Shown piece by piece: positions 36,641 through 51,300 of a DNA stretch of 64,000 nucleotides (within the stretch, counting starts at the first letter, position 1; every line of letters starts with the position of its first letter). The DNA is from Arthonia radiata (Eukaryota; Ascomycota; Arthoniomycetes; Arthoniales; Arthoniaceae): positions 698,097 to 762,096 of the forward strand of contig PSQN01000002.1 of NCBI GenBank assembly GCA_002989075.1. The letters run 5' to 3'. The translations under genes and the position numbers were made by a program. The notes under the pieces are model-generated. The model did not search any database, was not told the DNA's origin, and was given only the letters and a program-made list of their open reading frames with translations.

Positions 36641-39600
36641 AATAGTATCTTTATAGTTGGTTAGGTTTTATTCCGGTTTCTATTAATTTTTGTGTTCGAG
36701 ATATCCTTTCTACTTTATAAGATATTGTTGTTTGCCTCGATATTGTCTATAAGCTCGAATTGTTTCGACCTTATACTTAGATTCTTAATTATTAGAGAGG
36801 ATTTTTGAGTTAGGTCGTTCTACTTCTTAAAAGTAGGCTAGCTTTAATAGCGCTACGTAGAATATAAGATGTATCCTTATTGTCTTTAAGAGTTTAAGTT
36901 TAAATATTACGGATCCTAATTGCTATAAGATTTTAAACGGTTTTATTTTAGTGTAGTTAAGTTTTTTGCTTAGTCTAATAGTTTTTAAGTTTCTTATAAG
37001 TAAGTAAGCTCTTCCCCCCTCTTTTATGCTTGTATTTAGGGTAGTTCTTAATTTGTTATACTATTGTCTTGTTCGTTCGTTAATAAACTCGCTGTTAGAC
37101 TTTAACTGCTGGTACAGGGTTTTTATGTCTGTAGCTATTTGTGTAGCTGTCTTGTTTTTAGTAGTATTATATAGTTGTCTTCTCTAAAGAGGGTAATAGC
37201 TATATAAGGTATAGAACGGAGTTATCTTAGTTATATCGTTTTTAGTGTCGTTGTACGCTACTTGCGCTACTAGTAGTAACTATACCTAGTTGTTTTGCTG
37301 GTAGTTAATATATATCTAGAGGTACTGTTTAAGTGTTTAATTTGTTTGTTCTGTCTGTCCGTCCGTTTATAAATAGAATAATGTTAATATTTTTTGTTTT
37401 GTCTCTAGCTATTGTATTAGGGATATTTAAAATCGTAAGACAAATTTCTAGTCTCTGTTTAAGACGATTCTTTGCGGTTAACCGTAGTTAGCTAAGATAA
37501 TCTGTAGAAAGGTATACACTAACTGTTCTAAGTTGCTAGCTTCCCTGTAAGGTACGAAGTACGCGTACTTTATTAGTTTGTCGCATATAACTAGAATAGC
37601 GTCGTAAGCTATTTCTATAAGTAAATCCTTGGAGGCTGGTAACTTAGTAATAAAGTTTAGTAAGACTGTATATTATAGTCTCTCGGATATCTCGAGTGGT
37701 TGTAGTTTACCGTATAGTAAATGCCTTGGATACTTAGTTCTTGCGTATATATTGTATTCTCGGATATAATCCTCGACGTAGTGTTGGATTCTCGGGATAT
37801 AATAGGTTCTTATAATCTTTTTTATAGTATTATCGATACCTTTGTGTCCTTTAGTTAGGTTATCGTAGAAGTTACTAATAATGTTTTAGATTAGATTCCT
37901 CGGGACATAGATTTTGCCTTAGAATTTGTAATAGCCTCTATTGTTCTTAGTTAATTCTAGGTATCGTTTCTTGTTCTCCTAGTAGGTCTTAGGGTCGTTT
38001 AGGATGTCTAGGATTCAGCTGTTTGGTTCGATAATAAACTCTGTTGTTATAGCTAATTAATTGTATTTAATCTCGTTATTGTGTTCTTAAAATATTGTGT
38101 GTTTAACGTGTTCCTTGTTATTAAGGTAATCTAGTCGTTAGCTTAGAGCGTCAGCTCTATTGTTCTCGGAACCCTTCTTGTAAATAATAATAAAGTCGTA
38201 TAGAGCTATAGTTTCTAATTATCTAACTTATCTGCGATTAAGTTTCTTTATTGTCGTAAAATAAGTTAGATTCTTATAGTCTATATATACTATAATCGTA
38301 TAGTTTGCTTCTTCTAGGTAAGCTCGCTATATTTTAAATGCTGCTATAATAGCTAAAAGCTCTTTATTGTAAATATTGTAGTTCTGTTCTGTAGATAACA
38401 TTTTTTTTGAGTAGAAAGCTACTAGTCTAAGCTTTCCTTCTTTGTTGTTTTAACTTATATATACTTCAATTGTATAGTCTAACGCGTCTATTTCTATAAT
38501 AATCGGTAGATTAGGGTTAAATATTGCTAGTATAGGCTCGATCTTAAAAGCTTCCTTAAGCTCTTTAAATACTAATTATTCTTTTTGCGTCTAAAAGAAT
38601 CCTATCGATTGCTTTGTCTGTTAAGATAGCGGTGCTATAATTCGGCTAAAGTTAGATATTTACTGCCTGTAATAATTAGCAAAACTAAAAAACTGTTATA
38701 GTTATTTTACATTCTTTGATATAGGTTAGGTTAGAACAGATTAGATCTTCGAATCTTTTATTTAAAGACCGTGCTCGGTAATTATAAATCTAAGAAATTT
38801 GACGGATTGTTGATAAAATTAGGTTTTCTCGATGTTAATTTGTAAATCGGTACGCGCTAATCTTTCTAATACCTTCTTAATATATTTCTTATGTTTTTCT
38901 AGTATACGGCTGTATACTAGGATATCGTCTAGATAAGTAGTTATAAATATGTCTAGGTAATTACTAAGTATGTTGTTAATTAGTTTCTAAAATAATGCTA
39001 GTACGTTTATTAGCCCGAAGGGTATAACGCAATACTTAAAAAGTCTGTGTCTAGTGTAGAAGGCTGTTTTCTATTCTTCGCCTTTCTTTATATAGATTAG
39101 GTTGTAGGCTCCTCGTAGGTTAAACTTAGTTAACTATTACGCGTTATGCAATCGGTCTATTATTTTGTCGATGCGTAGCAAAGGATATCGGTTTTTAATA
39201 GTTACTCTATTTAGCTGTCTATAATCTACGTAGAGTCGTAGTTTACTATTCTTCTTTAGTACAAAGAGTATTGGATATCTGGCTAGTAATGTTAATTTCT
39301 AAATAAATCCTTTCTTAAGATTTTTGTTAAAATAGTCGCGGAGTGCTTAATTTTCTGCTTCTAATAGAGAGTATATTAAACCAAATATTGACGTTTTACC
39401 CTTCTATAAAGGTATTGTGTAATCCTACGGTTTGTGTTCTAGAAGAGCTAAGTCTAGCTTAGCTTCTTTAAACAGGTATCGGAATTAATCGTATTTCTCA
39501 GGTATCTTAGTAATCAACTGAATACTTGTCGTCGTATAGAATCGTTGGTATGTAGTTGTCTCTTGTTTATACTTGCGTATAGCTAGCTATAGACGAGATA

Positions 39601-42250
39601 CTACGTTAGACTTTTCTTATAGGATATCTAAATATCGGAGTATAGTAGTACTAACCCGTATAAGTTCCTTATCGCGCTCCTTATCCTTACTACTAAAAAT
39701 AGCTTATAGAGTATCTATTCCGCAGAACGACTCTTATTTAGAGTACTTATACCTAGTAAAGAGAAGTTTCTTAGTTCTTTAATCTACTTCTAGGTTATAT
39801 TGTTGTAACTAAGGTATACCTAGTATAGCGTAGTGCTGGTTAATATCTACAATATTATAAGTAATTTCTTCCTAATAGTCCTTAATTGTTATACCTATTA
39901 GTAAAGTCTTGTAGTCGACTCTTCCCTCTACTCCTTAAAATTTAGACAGTATATAGGGTAATTTCTTCTTTTATATTTATATCTGGTACTCCTTAACGCA
40001 GCGTATTGAGATAAAGTTGCCTGTTGCGCCTAAATCGATTATAATTTTAATGTTTCTGTAGTTTATTGTTGCCCGAGTGTGTAGATATGTTCTATAGGCA
40101 GTAGAGCTCGCATAGAGCTAGACTCTTAGAGGGTTTAATCGTTGGATAGGCCGGTACTACTGCCCTTAAAGTAGTCGGTCTAGTCTTTTTTCTGTTAATT
40201 GTGTACGTTCTAGAGTATTTTAGGTACTAAAACCTATTGTCGGTTAATTTGCTATAAGAATTCCTGTATAGGGTGTCTTAGTACTACTCTTATTATAACG
40301 TCTAGTTTGTTGTTTACGATCTCTACTTTAATTATATAACTATTACTGGTTAGAACTCGTTGTGTCTGTAGGTTATATATTATTGATCGAAGATATTGGT
40401 ACTAACTATATAATTCTAAACCTCTAATAAGGTGGTCTACTAGTTATCGTAGGCGTAAGTAAATATATCCTAAAATATCGTTAATATCTTTATTAGCGCT
40501 TAACTTTCTATTGTAGAAGGCTAACTAACAAAGTCTCTATATTATTTCTTTCTAACGAATTAAGGTTTACTCTTTCTAGTTAGTATCGTTCTTAAGCCAA
40601 GGATTCTGTACTATTAGAATCTATATTTTTGTCTTTAAGTCGTTGTCTTACCTATAACGTATCGTAGCTGCTGTCTTACTTAGCTTCTACGGTCTATTCT
40701 TTCTTAGATTTCTCTTAGGTTTCTAGGTAAGATAACCTAAATCGTCCTCGGATAAGGTCTAGTTCTTGTATTAAACCTTGTTTCGGGGATATTGGTTTCT
40801 TTGGCTACTATTCTGATTCCAATTTGTCGGATTTATGGGTCGTACAATTATTATTGTAGTACGTAGTCTAGAATAGTGTTTTGTGTGGTGTAGCGGTATC
40901 TTGTATCTACTGTCTCGGAATAGTGCGGTTAATGTTGTTCTAGTTCTATAAGTTTCGTTGTTCCTATTTTATTTGTCGTTCCTTTATTTCTTCTTATAAC
41001 TTAATGTCTGTATCTCAGTTTTTATATAAATTAAACAAATTCTACTCTTAATGCTTCTCGTTGAACGAAACTTAGTGAGTGTTTTTCTAGTTACAGAAGG
41101 TATTCTAGTAGATATCCTTCTGCTCTTTGGTTAGTCTAGTAACGTACTTATACTAGTTCTAGGTAGTCTTTTATAGGAGACCTAATTCTTAGAGAAGGTA
41201 ACCCTCGGTCGGGTCCTTCTATTAGCGGTCGGAGAAGGCTGCTAGTAGTTTTATTGCCTTATTGCGACCGTTGTTCTCTTTTGTCTAGGTAGTTATATTA
41301 AACTGTTATCGTAGGAGACAGGGTTTCTAAGATCGATTATTGTGTTTATTTCTGCTAGTACTGTTAAACTGTTGTTTCTTAAAATAGTATTCTTTAACTT
41401 AATGCCCTGGCTTTCTGCAATATAAGCATAGCTTATTCTTTATTCTGTGTTCTCTTTCTTAATTGTTTAGTTTCCCTTAAGGCTTTATAAAATTTAGCTC
41501 TATTGGATCGCCTCAGTCTTATCGTAAGTTTGCTTAATTCTTTACTCTATAGAACCTATTAGTAGGGTTACCCTTCTTTTCTATCTATCTTTCGAAGTTG
41601 CTGTCGTCGATCTTCTTTGCTCGTTGTATAAAGTTATCGAGATTATTAAACTTCTCTTTATAAACGTAGATTATTTTCTTAATATAATTCTTAAGTCCTT
41701 CGTAAAAGGTCTCGATAAAGGGTTTCTTGTTCTATTCTGTTTAATTAGCATACTATATAAATTTAGCGGCGTACCTGCTTGCTGGTCCTATTTGTTTAAG
41801 GTTCCTAAGCTTTTTAGTAGCGACGCGTCTAGCGTCGATCTGTCTAAAGATTTTACGAAGCTTCTTCTAAAAGAAGGCAAAGCTAGTAAAGAACTTATCG
41901 GTATCCTCGCGCCTGCTCTTTATTAGAGTAAATAAGAAATCGTTGAGGTAGTACTTAACCTACTTATAGGCGTCTCTGTCTATATAAGAGGTAGCGAATA
42001 GAACTATAGTAGTATCGTTCGGAAACTAATCTTTGTAAGTTTTAAAGTATATGGCTAGGCGTATTAAGAATAAAGTAACTTTAGAACGTTTATTTAAGAA
42101 GCTTTTTCCTATCTTAGTATTAACGTTTAATATCTTACTCGTACTAGCTATTCTATTGGCTAACCTATTCGTAGCGTTGCGGCTATTGGGTGCTAAAGTA
42201 GTAGATATAATTAATCTGCTTTCTCTACTTTCGTAGCGAGTCTATTAAAG

Positions 42251-42700
42251 TGTAACGCCGGTCGCTGGGAGGACTAAACTAAGGCTTACTTACCTTGTGT
42301 ACTTATCGACCTTAATAGTAGGTATCTTGTATACTAGAGACTAAAAGGTAGGAGAGACAAGATAGATTATAGAAGATAAGAGGGGCTTAACTAAGATAGA
42401 TAGAAGGTAAAGTACGTTACCTAAATAGAGTTAAGGAACTTGTATTTAGATATTAAGTTAATAGACTAAAGTTTATTCTAAGGTCGGCTATTAGTTTAGC
42501 TATATAGTTTAAGGTATATAGGTATATTCCTCTGTATCTAACGGTCCCGATACTTCCTTTGTCGTATAGTCGGGATCCTATTGCGATATAGCGACGTTGC
42601 CGACGTCGCTATATTAGAGTCGTCGGGTATACTGTATAATGCTCTAATGAGGCTAGCTGCGCTTAGCCCTATACTAGCCTAATATAGTAAGATCGTAACA
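42251..42700 (-). repeat. 5' LTR of D
   Basis: 450-bp direct repeat of 35411-35860, followed by target duplication CCTAT. Confidence 0.95.
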
Positions 42701-43631
42701 CCTATTAATAAGAGTATTCTATTAGATTTTAAACTATAGAACTATCTCTCTACTATTAGGCTTTTTTTTAAGAACGTCTATATCTCTAAGCTAACTAATG
42801 TTTCTTATAAAGCTATAATAATACCTATATTTATTAGTAAGATAGTTAAGTAATAGCTTTATTAAGTCTTAGTATTAATAGATACTAGCTCTTTCTTTAT
42901 TAATCTAATTTCTAAAAGGATAGCTTAATAAGTTAGCTAGACCTTTAAAGTAGCTATTATATCTATATTAGATCTAGTCTACTTTAATACTATAATAATA
43001 AAGAACTAAAAGACTATTAAAGAGGTTATATATCTACTATTCTATATTACTAGCTACTTTATTTTATTTTAAGTCTTCTATATTACTAATATTCGCCTTA
43101 ATCTACTTATAGGACGCCCCTAGTTATAACTCTATTAAAGGTTTCTAGATATTTCTTAGAATATAATTATCTTTTAACTAAAGACCTATAATTATCTATC
43201 TAATTTAGCGCGTCTCTACTAGTTTAGAGCTACTCTACTAATACCTCTAGCGTCCTATTTACTTTAAATTCTATAATAAACTATATTAGAATCTCTAGAG
43301 TTAAACCTACTAGTAATAGACTAGCCGACCCCCTCTAAAAAAGAGATACTTAATAAATTTAAATATAAAGACTCTTTATCTAATAGAAACGCTACTAACT
43401 CTAACGCCTCTTTAATCTTCTTTAGTACTAAGTACTCTTCTAACGACTCTACTAAGAGTAATATAGATAGTAAGAGTTCTAATTGCTAGAAGCGGTAGAA
43501 GGCTTATAAGCGCTATAAGAAGATTAAAACTACTATTCTAGGTCCTTTAGAGGACTACTCTATAGAAGATCTTAGAGTCCTATTAATAGTACTTTCAAAC
43601 TATTAAGGCTTTAAGCTTACTACTAAGAAAG

Positions 43632-44139
43632 TGTTCAAAAAGGTGCAGGGAAGAAGAAGGATACTACTACAAAGAGTAGAAAGACGAGACTAGCTTGGGA
43701 CTGGTGCAATACTTAGGCTCAATATAGGTAAAATACTTAGTAGTAAGGAGAAGCTATTGTTATATTGTCTGTCTTGTTAGCTAGAATTCTCTAGAGAAAT
43801 TCTAACTTATATATCTAAGTCTAGCGGTCTGTACAGAACTTACTAAATATCTGTTCTTTTAATAGGGGCCAGATAACCCGTAACTTACTACATAAGACAG
43901 TAATTCTGTCTATCTAAAACTATTAGTCTCTAAGTTTATTCTATGTTGTCTTAGACTACGAGCCAGCTGTCTAGAATAAGTTATATAATGCTTCTTTTTG
44001 TCCTAAATCCGGGCCACTAGGCCCGACCCTTTAGGTAAAAGGCTTATTCTATTCTAGGCCGAGACAGCTGGTAGAACCTGTCCGATACTCCGGGCCCCTG
44101 AGGGTTCCGGCTAACCAGCTAGTTGGTTAATTTTCAACA
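43632..44139. mobile_element. solo LTR, 508 bp, copy 1 (fossil)
   Basis: TGTT...AACA ends, 508 bp, with perfect target duplication GAAAG at 43627-43631 and 44140-44144. A second copy of identical length is at 55679-56186. No coding sequence. The G+C-rich 3' third has inverted repeats (CCAGCTGTC and GACAGCTGG). Inserted into the pol side of C. Read as a solo LTR; a short non-LTR element is the less likely alternative. Confidence 0.85.
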
Positions 44140-47100
44140 GAAAGAGAATAATATTATAGTAGGGGTTGTTATAATAAAGAAAATTAACTACTACTAAGAA
44201 AAATAACTTAAGAAATATATTAACCCTCTTAAGTATCTACTAGAGCACCTTAAGAAGTTTATAGAATAGTTCTAAAAGGACTAGGCGCTCTAGCTTCCGC
44301 TATATAGTAAATATAACTATAAGATTAAACTTCTTTTAGGTATAAAGCTTCTATTAATATAAGGTCTCTAATACTTAAGTAAAGAAGTTAACTAACTAAT
44401 TAAGAAATAAGTTATTAAGTATATAGAACTTAGCTAGGTTAGTCTTAGTAAGGTAGACTATACCTCTCTCCTACTATTTATTTAAAAAGCTAATAGTAGC
44501 CTCTATCTTTATATTAATTACTAGAGCCTTAATACTATTATATATAAGAACTAGTACTCTCTTCTACTAATTAATAAAATAATTACTTAAGTTATAAAAA
44601 CTAAGTAATATTTAAAGATTAATCTCTCTTAGGCCTTCTATTAGCTCTAAATAGACTCTAATAGTAAGGATCTAACTACCTTTAGTACGTAGTATAGAAA
44701 CTATAAGTTTTATATAATACCTATAGAGCTCTATAACGCCTCTAGCTCCTTTTAAGAGTATATAAATAATAGATTTATAGAAATACTTAACTATTTTATC
44801 TTTATTTATTCCTTAATAACCTTATTATCTATAGTAACTTAAAGAAAGAATATAAAAAGTACCTAAAGAAAGTCTATATCTAGCTTAAAGAGATAGAATT
44901 AACTATAAATATTAAGAAGTATAAGTTCTATAAGTAGAAGCTTAAGTTTCTTAGGCTTATTATTACTCTTAACTATGTTAAAATAGACTTCTCTTAGGTT
45001 AAAGCGATTCTAGAGTAGGAAAAAGCTAACTAATATTACTAGTATTTAAGTATTTTCTTAGCTTTATTAACTACTACTACTAGTTTATTAGAGATTTTTC
45101 CTAGCTAGTTTAGCTAATTAACGCTCTATTATAGAAAGACGCTAGGCTATAGAATAAAGTCTATAATAGAGTCTTCTAAATAGTTAAAGATATAATTATA
45201 ACTAAGCTAGTACTCTACTATTTTAACTCTACTTAGTAGATCTTTTTAGAATACGACTCTAGTAATATAGTTATTACTAGAGTATTTAGCTAGCTAAATA
45301 ATAATAGAATTCTCTATTTAGTAGTTTTCTTCTTAAAGAGCCTTAGCCTAACTAAGCGTAACTACGCTATCTATAATAAAGAGTTAATAGCTATTATTAA
45401 GTACTTTAAGAAATAGTCTTCTAAACTTTAATCTTCTAACTCTAATATACTAATTTAGATACTTACTAACTATAAATCGCTTAAATACTTTATAGTTAAG
45501 TAGAGACTTAGCTACCGTTAAGCTATCTATCTTAAATTACTATTAGACTTTAACTTTAAGATTATCTACTATCTAGAAGCCGCTAATAGAAAGGCTAACC
45601 TACTAACGTACTAAACTAAACTAGTTTAACGTAGTAAGACCAATTTTAATCTCTATTTAATAATTCTTAAGCTAGAGAACCTAGACCTATATATCCTTAA
45701 TAACTATAAGAATAACTATAAGCTCTTAGTATCTCTAGTACTTATAGGCCCTATTAAGTAAGAAGAACTAAGTCTCCTAGTATTTATTAAGTAAGCTAAC
45801 TATAGTAGCTCTATACTTAAAGATGTTTAAGAGGCCCTTATAGTTAGTACTAATAAGAAGTTAATCTATAGCTATTAAATTAAATATTACTAGAATAAAG
45901 AAGGTCTTCTATTCTATAAAGACCTTCTAGTAGTTCTAAGCTTCTATTAGATATAAGTAATTAAAGAAGTCTATATCTTACTAAAAATAAAAATATATTA
46001 GGTTCAAGAAGATAGTCTTTACTATTAAGTACGCTAGATACTATATTCTTAGGTAGAACTATCTTCTCTATTAGTACCTATAGAATTACTACTACTATAT
46101 ATAAAATAAATACAACTACTAGCGATACTTAGGACTCTAATAGCCTACTAGTATACTCTAGGTCCTATAATAGGATATTTTAATAGATTTTATAGTAGCT
46201 CTCTTAGATAATATCTAGTAAAATAATACTATTCTTAATATTATTAATTAGCTAAGTAAAGAACGCTTCTATATCCTCTACTATTATAATAAAGAAGGCC
46301 TCTCTACTAAGAATACTACTAGACTATTCTTCTATAACGTTTACTACTATATAGAGGCTCTAGAGATAATTACTACTAACTATAGGACCTCTTAGACTAA
46401 TAACTTCTAGAAGATACTTGCTAACCTAGTAGATATTAAGCTACGCCTCTCTACTACCTACTATCTATAGATTAATAGGTAAACTAAGGTTATTAACTAA
46501 GAAATAAAGGTATAACTCTAGTACTACTACTTATAAAAGTAGAAAAACTAGTCTAAGTACCTTTCTATTACCTAATACGCTACAAACCTAATAAAGAATG
46601 TAATTACTAGGGTTAAGCTCCTTCTTATTAGCTAGAAAATTGTTTAAAAACATAGTTTTAACTAGCTAAGCCCCCTACTAACTACTAAACCTACCTATAA
46701 GTAGGTTATCCTTTAGGATACTTAAGCTATTATAGACTAGTATAGTAAGATTTAAAGCTTTATATACGCTAGAATTAAAGAAAGCTAGAAATAAATAAAG
46801 TAGTAGGCTAATAAGTATTAAATAGACGTTAACTAGTAGCTAGACTAGTAAGTCTATCTCTTAACCTATAATCTAAAGCTTATCTACCTAACTAAGAAGT
46901 TAGAGTCTAAGTTTATAGGCCCCTTTAAGATTAAAAAGAAGGTAGGTATCTTTTATAGGCTTAAGCTTTTATAGTCGGTTTATAATATTTACTCTATCTT
47001 TTACTCTAATATCTTATAGCTTAATAAGAACGACCCCCTCTTAGGCTAAGTAGCTAAAAACCTCTTACTAAAGAATATTAATAGTAAAGAGAAGTATATT

Positions 47101-48120
47101 ATTAAAGAAATTCAATTAATTAAGAAGATAAGTAGAAGACTATAGATATAAGTAAAATAGAAGGGCTATAATAATAACTTTAAGTAGTACCTTATTAATA
47201 ACTTTAAGTATAGTTAAGCGATACTATAGGACTACTATAAGTATTATCTATATATACCTAAACCCTAGTAGCTAGACCTTAAATACCTAGAAAGTAAAGA
47301 TAAGAGTAAAGATAAAAGATAATAACCTACTTTTTACCTCTATCTTTCTAGTTTTTCTTTTATTTTTTCTACTTAAATTTCTTTTTTACCCTTTATAAAT
47401 TATTAATAACCCGATTTTAGTTATTACTCTATAATAACCCTACTAGAATATCTTTCTAGTAGCTCTATTACCTTAACTTAACTACTATTAATATACTCCT
47501 CTAGCTTATAATTAAGCTTAATGCACCTATTAATACCTACTTCTATAACTATATTGTCTTCTAGCTCTACTATTAGTAGTAGAATAACTAGTACTCCTAT
47601 ATATTTAATGTAGAGCTACGTATTATAGTCTAAGAGTTTATTAATACTTCTTAATACTTCTCACCTAGAGGTTACTATATATATTATAATCTTCTAGTAC
47701 CTATTCTACTATATAATTTAGAACTAGACTAGAGCCCCCTAAAATACCTAAATTAGGGCCCTTATTAGTACTAATATTATTATCTAGGACTAGACTACTA
47801 ATACCTACTTTACTACAACTACCTTTTATTAGCTTACCTAGCTTCTTAACTAGTATTAACTTTATTTCCTTCTTACTACCTATCTATTAGCGATTTAGTT
47901 TAGTAGCTATACTTCTTCTTTAAGCTATAACTCTACTACTAGCTACACGTACTAAATCTTTCTTAAGTAGATATATAATAGTAATAATAACTATTAGCTT
48001 TATATAGATTAAGCTAACTAGAGCTTTAAGTAACTTAACTCTATTATTAGTTACTAAGAATAAGAAATAAGTTAATCTATTAGTAAATAAGGATATCTAC
48101 TAGTCTAGAGGGGGGGGTAG

Positions 48121-48328
48121 TAATAGGGCTCTAGCTAGAACCCTCTAGGTTCTATTAGAGTTAGTCTAGCTAACTTTAGACCGTTTCTTATTTTAGTCTA
48201 CTCTATCTAGCTAGCTTTATTTGTTTACTAATTAGCTAGAGCTTTACTCTTTTACTTCTTACTATAGTTTTTTAATACTATTACCTATAAAATCTAACTA
48301 TATACTCTTCTAGTTAATATATATATTA
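48121..48328 (+). repeat. 3' LTR of C
   Basis: 208-bp direct repeat of 26512-26719, preceded by a G-rich polypurine tract and followed by target duplication AAACT. Confidence 0.93.
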
Positions 48329-51300
48329 AAACTAAAATAGTATTATAGATATTATTACTAGAGTACCTAGCTAAAGATAATAATCTAAATATATAATTCT
48401 ATTAAGAACTTTAATAGTATCTAGATAATAAGTTTATTATTAAACTAATTAAGTATTAACTAGAAGATTTTATAGTATTTTAGGCCGTCTTTTATACTAA
48501 AAATAATAAGAATCTAGTTAAGCTATAATAGCTTTAAGCTAAGAAAGTTAATTAAGAAAATTAGTATTAAGAGCGTTACTATAATATTAGCTCTAGAGAA
48601 GTTAAATAATTATAAGAGACTAAAGATAGTAGTCTAGGATTAGTATAGATTAATAGAAAGAAGAAGTTAGAAAAAGTATCTAATTCTCTAACCTTTACTA
48701 GTAGAGCTATCTATAAACTTAAGTTATAGATATATTATATAAAAAATAAGATATATATTAATACTAACTAATATCTAATAAATAAAGCTAAAGTAGTTTA
48801 TATCTTATTTTAGCTAAATAGTACTATAGCCTAATATATAGAACCCTATCTAAATTAAGTAGATAATATAATATTAGAAAAGATATCTATTAGGCTCTTA
48901 AAAATTAACATAGAGATCTATTCTAATAGAAAACTACAAAAAAAAACTATTATAATCTATACTAAGGATAAAAAGAGCTTTCTAAGTTTCTTATCTAGTT
49001 TTATAAGTATATAATTAAGATAAATATTAATAAATCTATTTAACTATATAATATAAAAAATAAGATCAATATATCTCTAAAGAAAGTAATATTACTAGTA
49101 AAGCTTAGAATAGTTACTATCTATATTAAAGAACTTAAATTTACTAATTAAAATATTTAATAGATTAATAAGATAAAGTCTTAAATAAATACTATTAAGA
49201 AGAGTAATACTTAACTATACTATCTCCTATAAATATAAATAAATATAGCTCTAGTAGTAGCTAGTAGTTTAGCTATAGTAGAGCTTCTTATAACTCTAGT
49301 AGTATATTAATTAACTCTCAATATAAATATAAACTCTTTCTAATAAAACTTTAAAAATATTATTTACTATAAGTATTAGAAGAAGAGGTACTATTAGAAG
49401 AATTACTCTTATAATAAGACTTCTATATCTAAATAGGGAAATATATAGCTCTCTATAAAGTTTAGCTAGAGAGGCTAAAACTTAGTAATAACATTAACTT
49501 AAAAGAATATAATAACCCTTCTTCTCCTTCTCTTTAACTAGTTAGTATTAAAAATAACCTTAAAATATAGACTAATCTATTTATTTAGATATAGCTATTA
49601 ATAGCTAGTAATCAAACCTAGACTCTACTTAAATTTTTAGCGATAGTAGATATAGATTACTAGATTGCTACTATAATAAATTATTATATTACTAAAAAGA
49701 TATATTAATAGTTTAAAGTTAGTCTAATAGAACTAACTAAGTCTATTACTACTAGAGAGTTTAAAGGCTAACTAGAATAAGTTATTAGAAAGAAACCCTT
49801 TATTCTAGTCTAGATATAAGACTACTAGACTCTAAGAATATTATTCTATATTATAAAACTAGGTAAATAATAGTTACTACTAGAAAAGTACTAGTTAGAA
49901 AACTACTTAGTTTCTATAGACTATAAAAGTAGTACATTAAAGTTTATAAATAATTATAAGTATAAATAAGAGCTAGTTTAGAATTAGTTAATAATATCTA
50001 AATCTCTATTTAACTTACTACTAACTTAAATTAATACTAAACTATTATAAAATAGTAACTTAATACCTAATAATTCTCCTATATTTAGAAAGCCTCTAAT
50101 TTCTAATTTTAAGATACTTAAACAACCTTTATCTACTAAGGAGCTCTAATCTAAGATCTATATCTTACTAATTACTATAAGTATAATTAACTAAAGATAA
50201 GAAGTATTAGTAGTAGCTGTGGTATCCACGAAGGCGTTATTTAAAAAAAATAAGAAATAGAAGTAAGCCCTAATATAAGGCTATAAGACTACTAAATTTA
50301 ACAATTTTATAGATATTAACTTTATTAGAGTAGCGTTCTTCTAATACTTAATAAGGTATAAAGATATAGGGATATTTTCTATATCTATAAAAGATATTAA
50401 ATTTTATAAAGATAAGAAGTAAGAGATAATAGACTCTAGAACTAAGCTAGCTAAAGTATTTTAGAAGTTCTTAGATATGTTTAATAAGAATAGAGTAAAT
50501 AAGTTATCTCTATACTAACTATAAGACCTAAAAATTAAGCTAAAGTCTAATATAGAACTACTATATTATGAGTCTCTAAAAAGAATATTAACTAAAAAAG
50601 TAGGCTTAATTAAAGACTATATATATATAAACCTTACTAAATAGTATATCTCTTCTAGTAACTTCTACTATAGTTTACTAATCTTATTTATTTAGAAACT
50701 AGAAGATAGACTTTATCTATATATTAACTATAGAGTGTTAAATATAGTAACTCAGAGAGACTTATATTTATTACTATTAATTAAAGAGATACTAGTAAGG
50801 GTTACTAAGGCCTAATAGTTCTTAAAGCTTAATATTTAGTAAGCCTTTTATTAACTTTAAATAGTATTAGAAGAAGATTTAAATCTTATAATATTTATAA
50901 CTTATTTAGAGAACTATAAGTATAATATAGTTTTTTTGGATTATATAATATAAGTAATTCCTTCTTAAATATACTTAATAAATATATATTAATTTATCTA
51001 AATATTATACTAATCTTTAGTAAAACTAGGAAGAAATATAAGAAGTATATTCAATAGATTTTAGTAATATTATAGTTTATTAGTCTATATATAGATATTA
51101 AGAAGTATAAGTTTTATAAGTAAGAGGTTAAGTATTTAAGACTTATTATTATATTAACTAAAACTAAAATAGATTTCAAGAAGATTTAGGCTATTAAAGA
51201 CTAGAAATAACTATAGTAAAGAGATATTACTACTATATAAAGGTTTCTAAAATTCTATAACTACTATAGAAGGTTTATTTATAAATTTATTAAAATAGCT

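Larger units (their letters stand above)
35411..42700 (-). mobile_element. Ty3/gypsy chromovirus D (fossil), D subfamily
   Basis: Complete-length LTR retrotransposon, 7290 bp, minus strand, inserted in C with duplication CCTAT at 35406-35410 and 42701-42705. LTRs 35411-35860 and 42251-42700, 450 bp each. On the minus strand: gag about 42.2-41.3 kb, reverse transcriptase about 39.45-39.0 kb, RNase H about 38.7-38.3 kb, integrase about 38.2-37.2 kb, chromodomain about 36.83-36.66 kb, then an antisense coding-like region and a purine-rich tract at the 3' LTR. Of the full-length copies it keeps the most G+C, so it seems less RIP-altered. Still broken in many places. Confidence 0.95.
26512..48328 (+). 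mobile_element. Ty3/gypsy chromovirus C (fossil), nested host of B, D and a solo LTR
   Basis: LTR retrotransposon inserted in the gag of G, target duplication AAACT at 26507-26511 and 48329-48333. LTRs are both 208 bp (26512-26719 and 48121-48328). Without its three insertions it is about 6.9 kb. Parts: gag 26.8-27.5 kb and 34.65-35.4 kb, protease near 42.9 kb, reverse transcriptase about 44.5-44.9 kb, RNase H about 45.2-45.6 kb, integrase about 46.0-46.6 kb, GPY block near 46.9 kb, chromodomain about 47.08-47.22 kb. A G-rich polypurine tract (AGAGGGGGGGGTAG) sits at the edge of the 3' LTR. Broken in dozens of places. Confidence 0.93.

Noticed and set aside
39573-39782. 69-codon plus-strand open frame
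   Set aside because: Antisense to pol of D; no domain.
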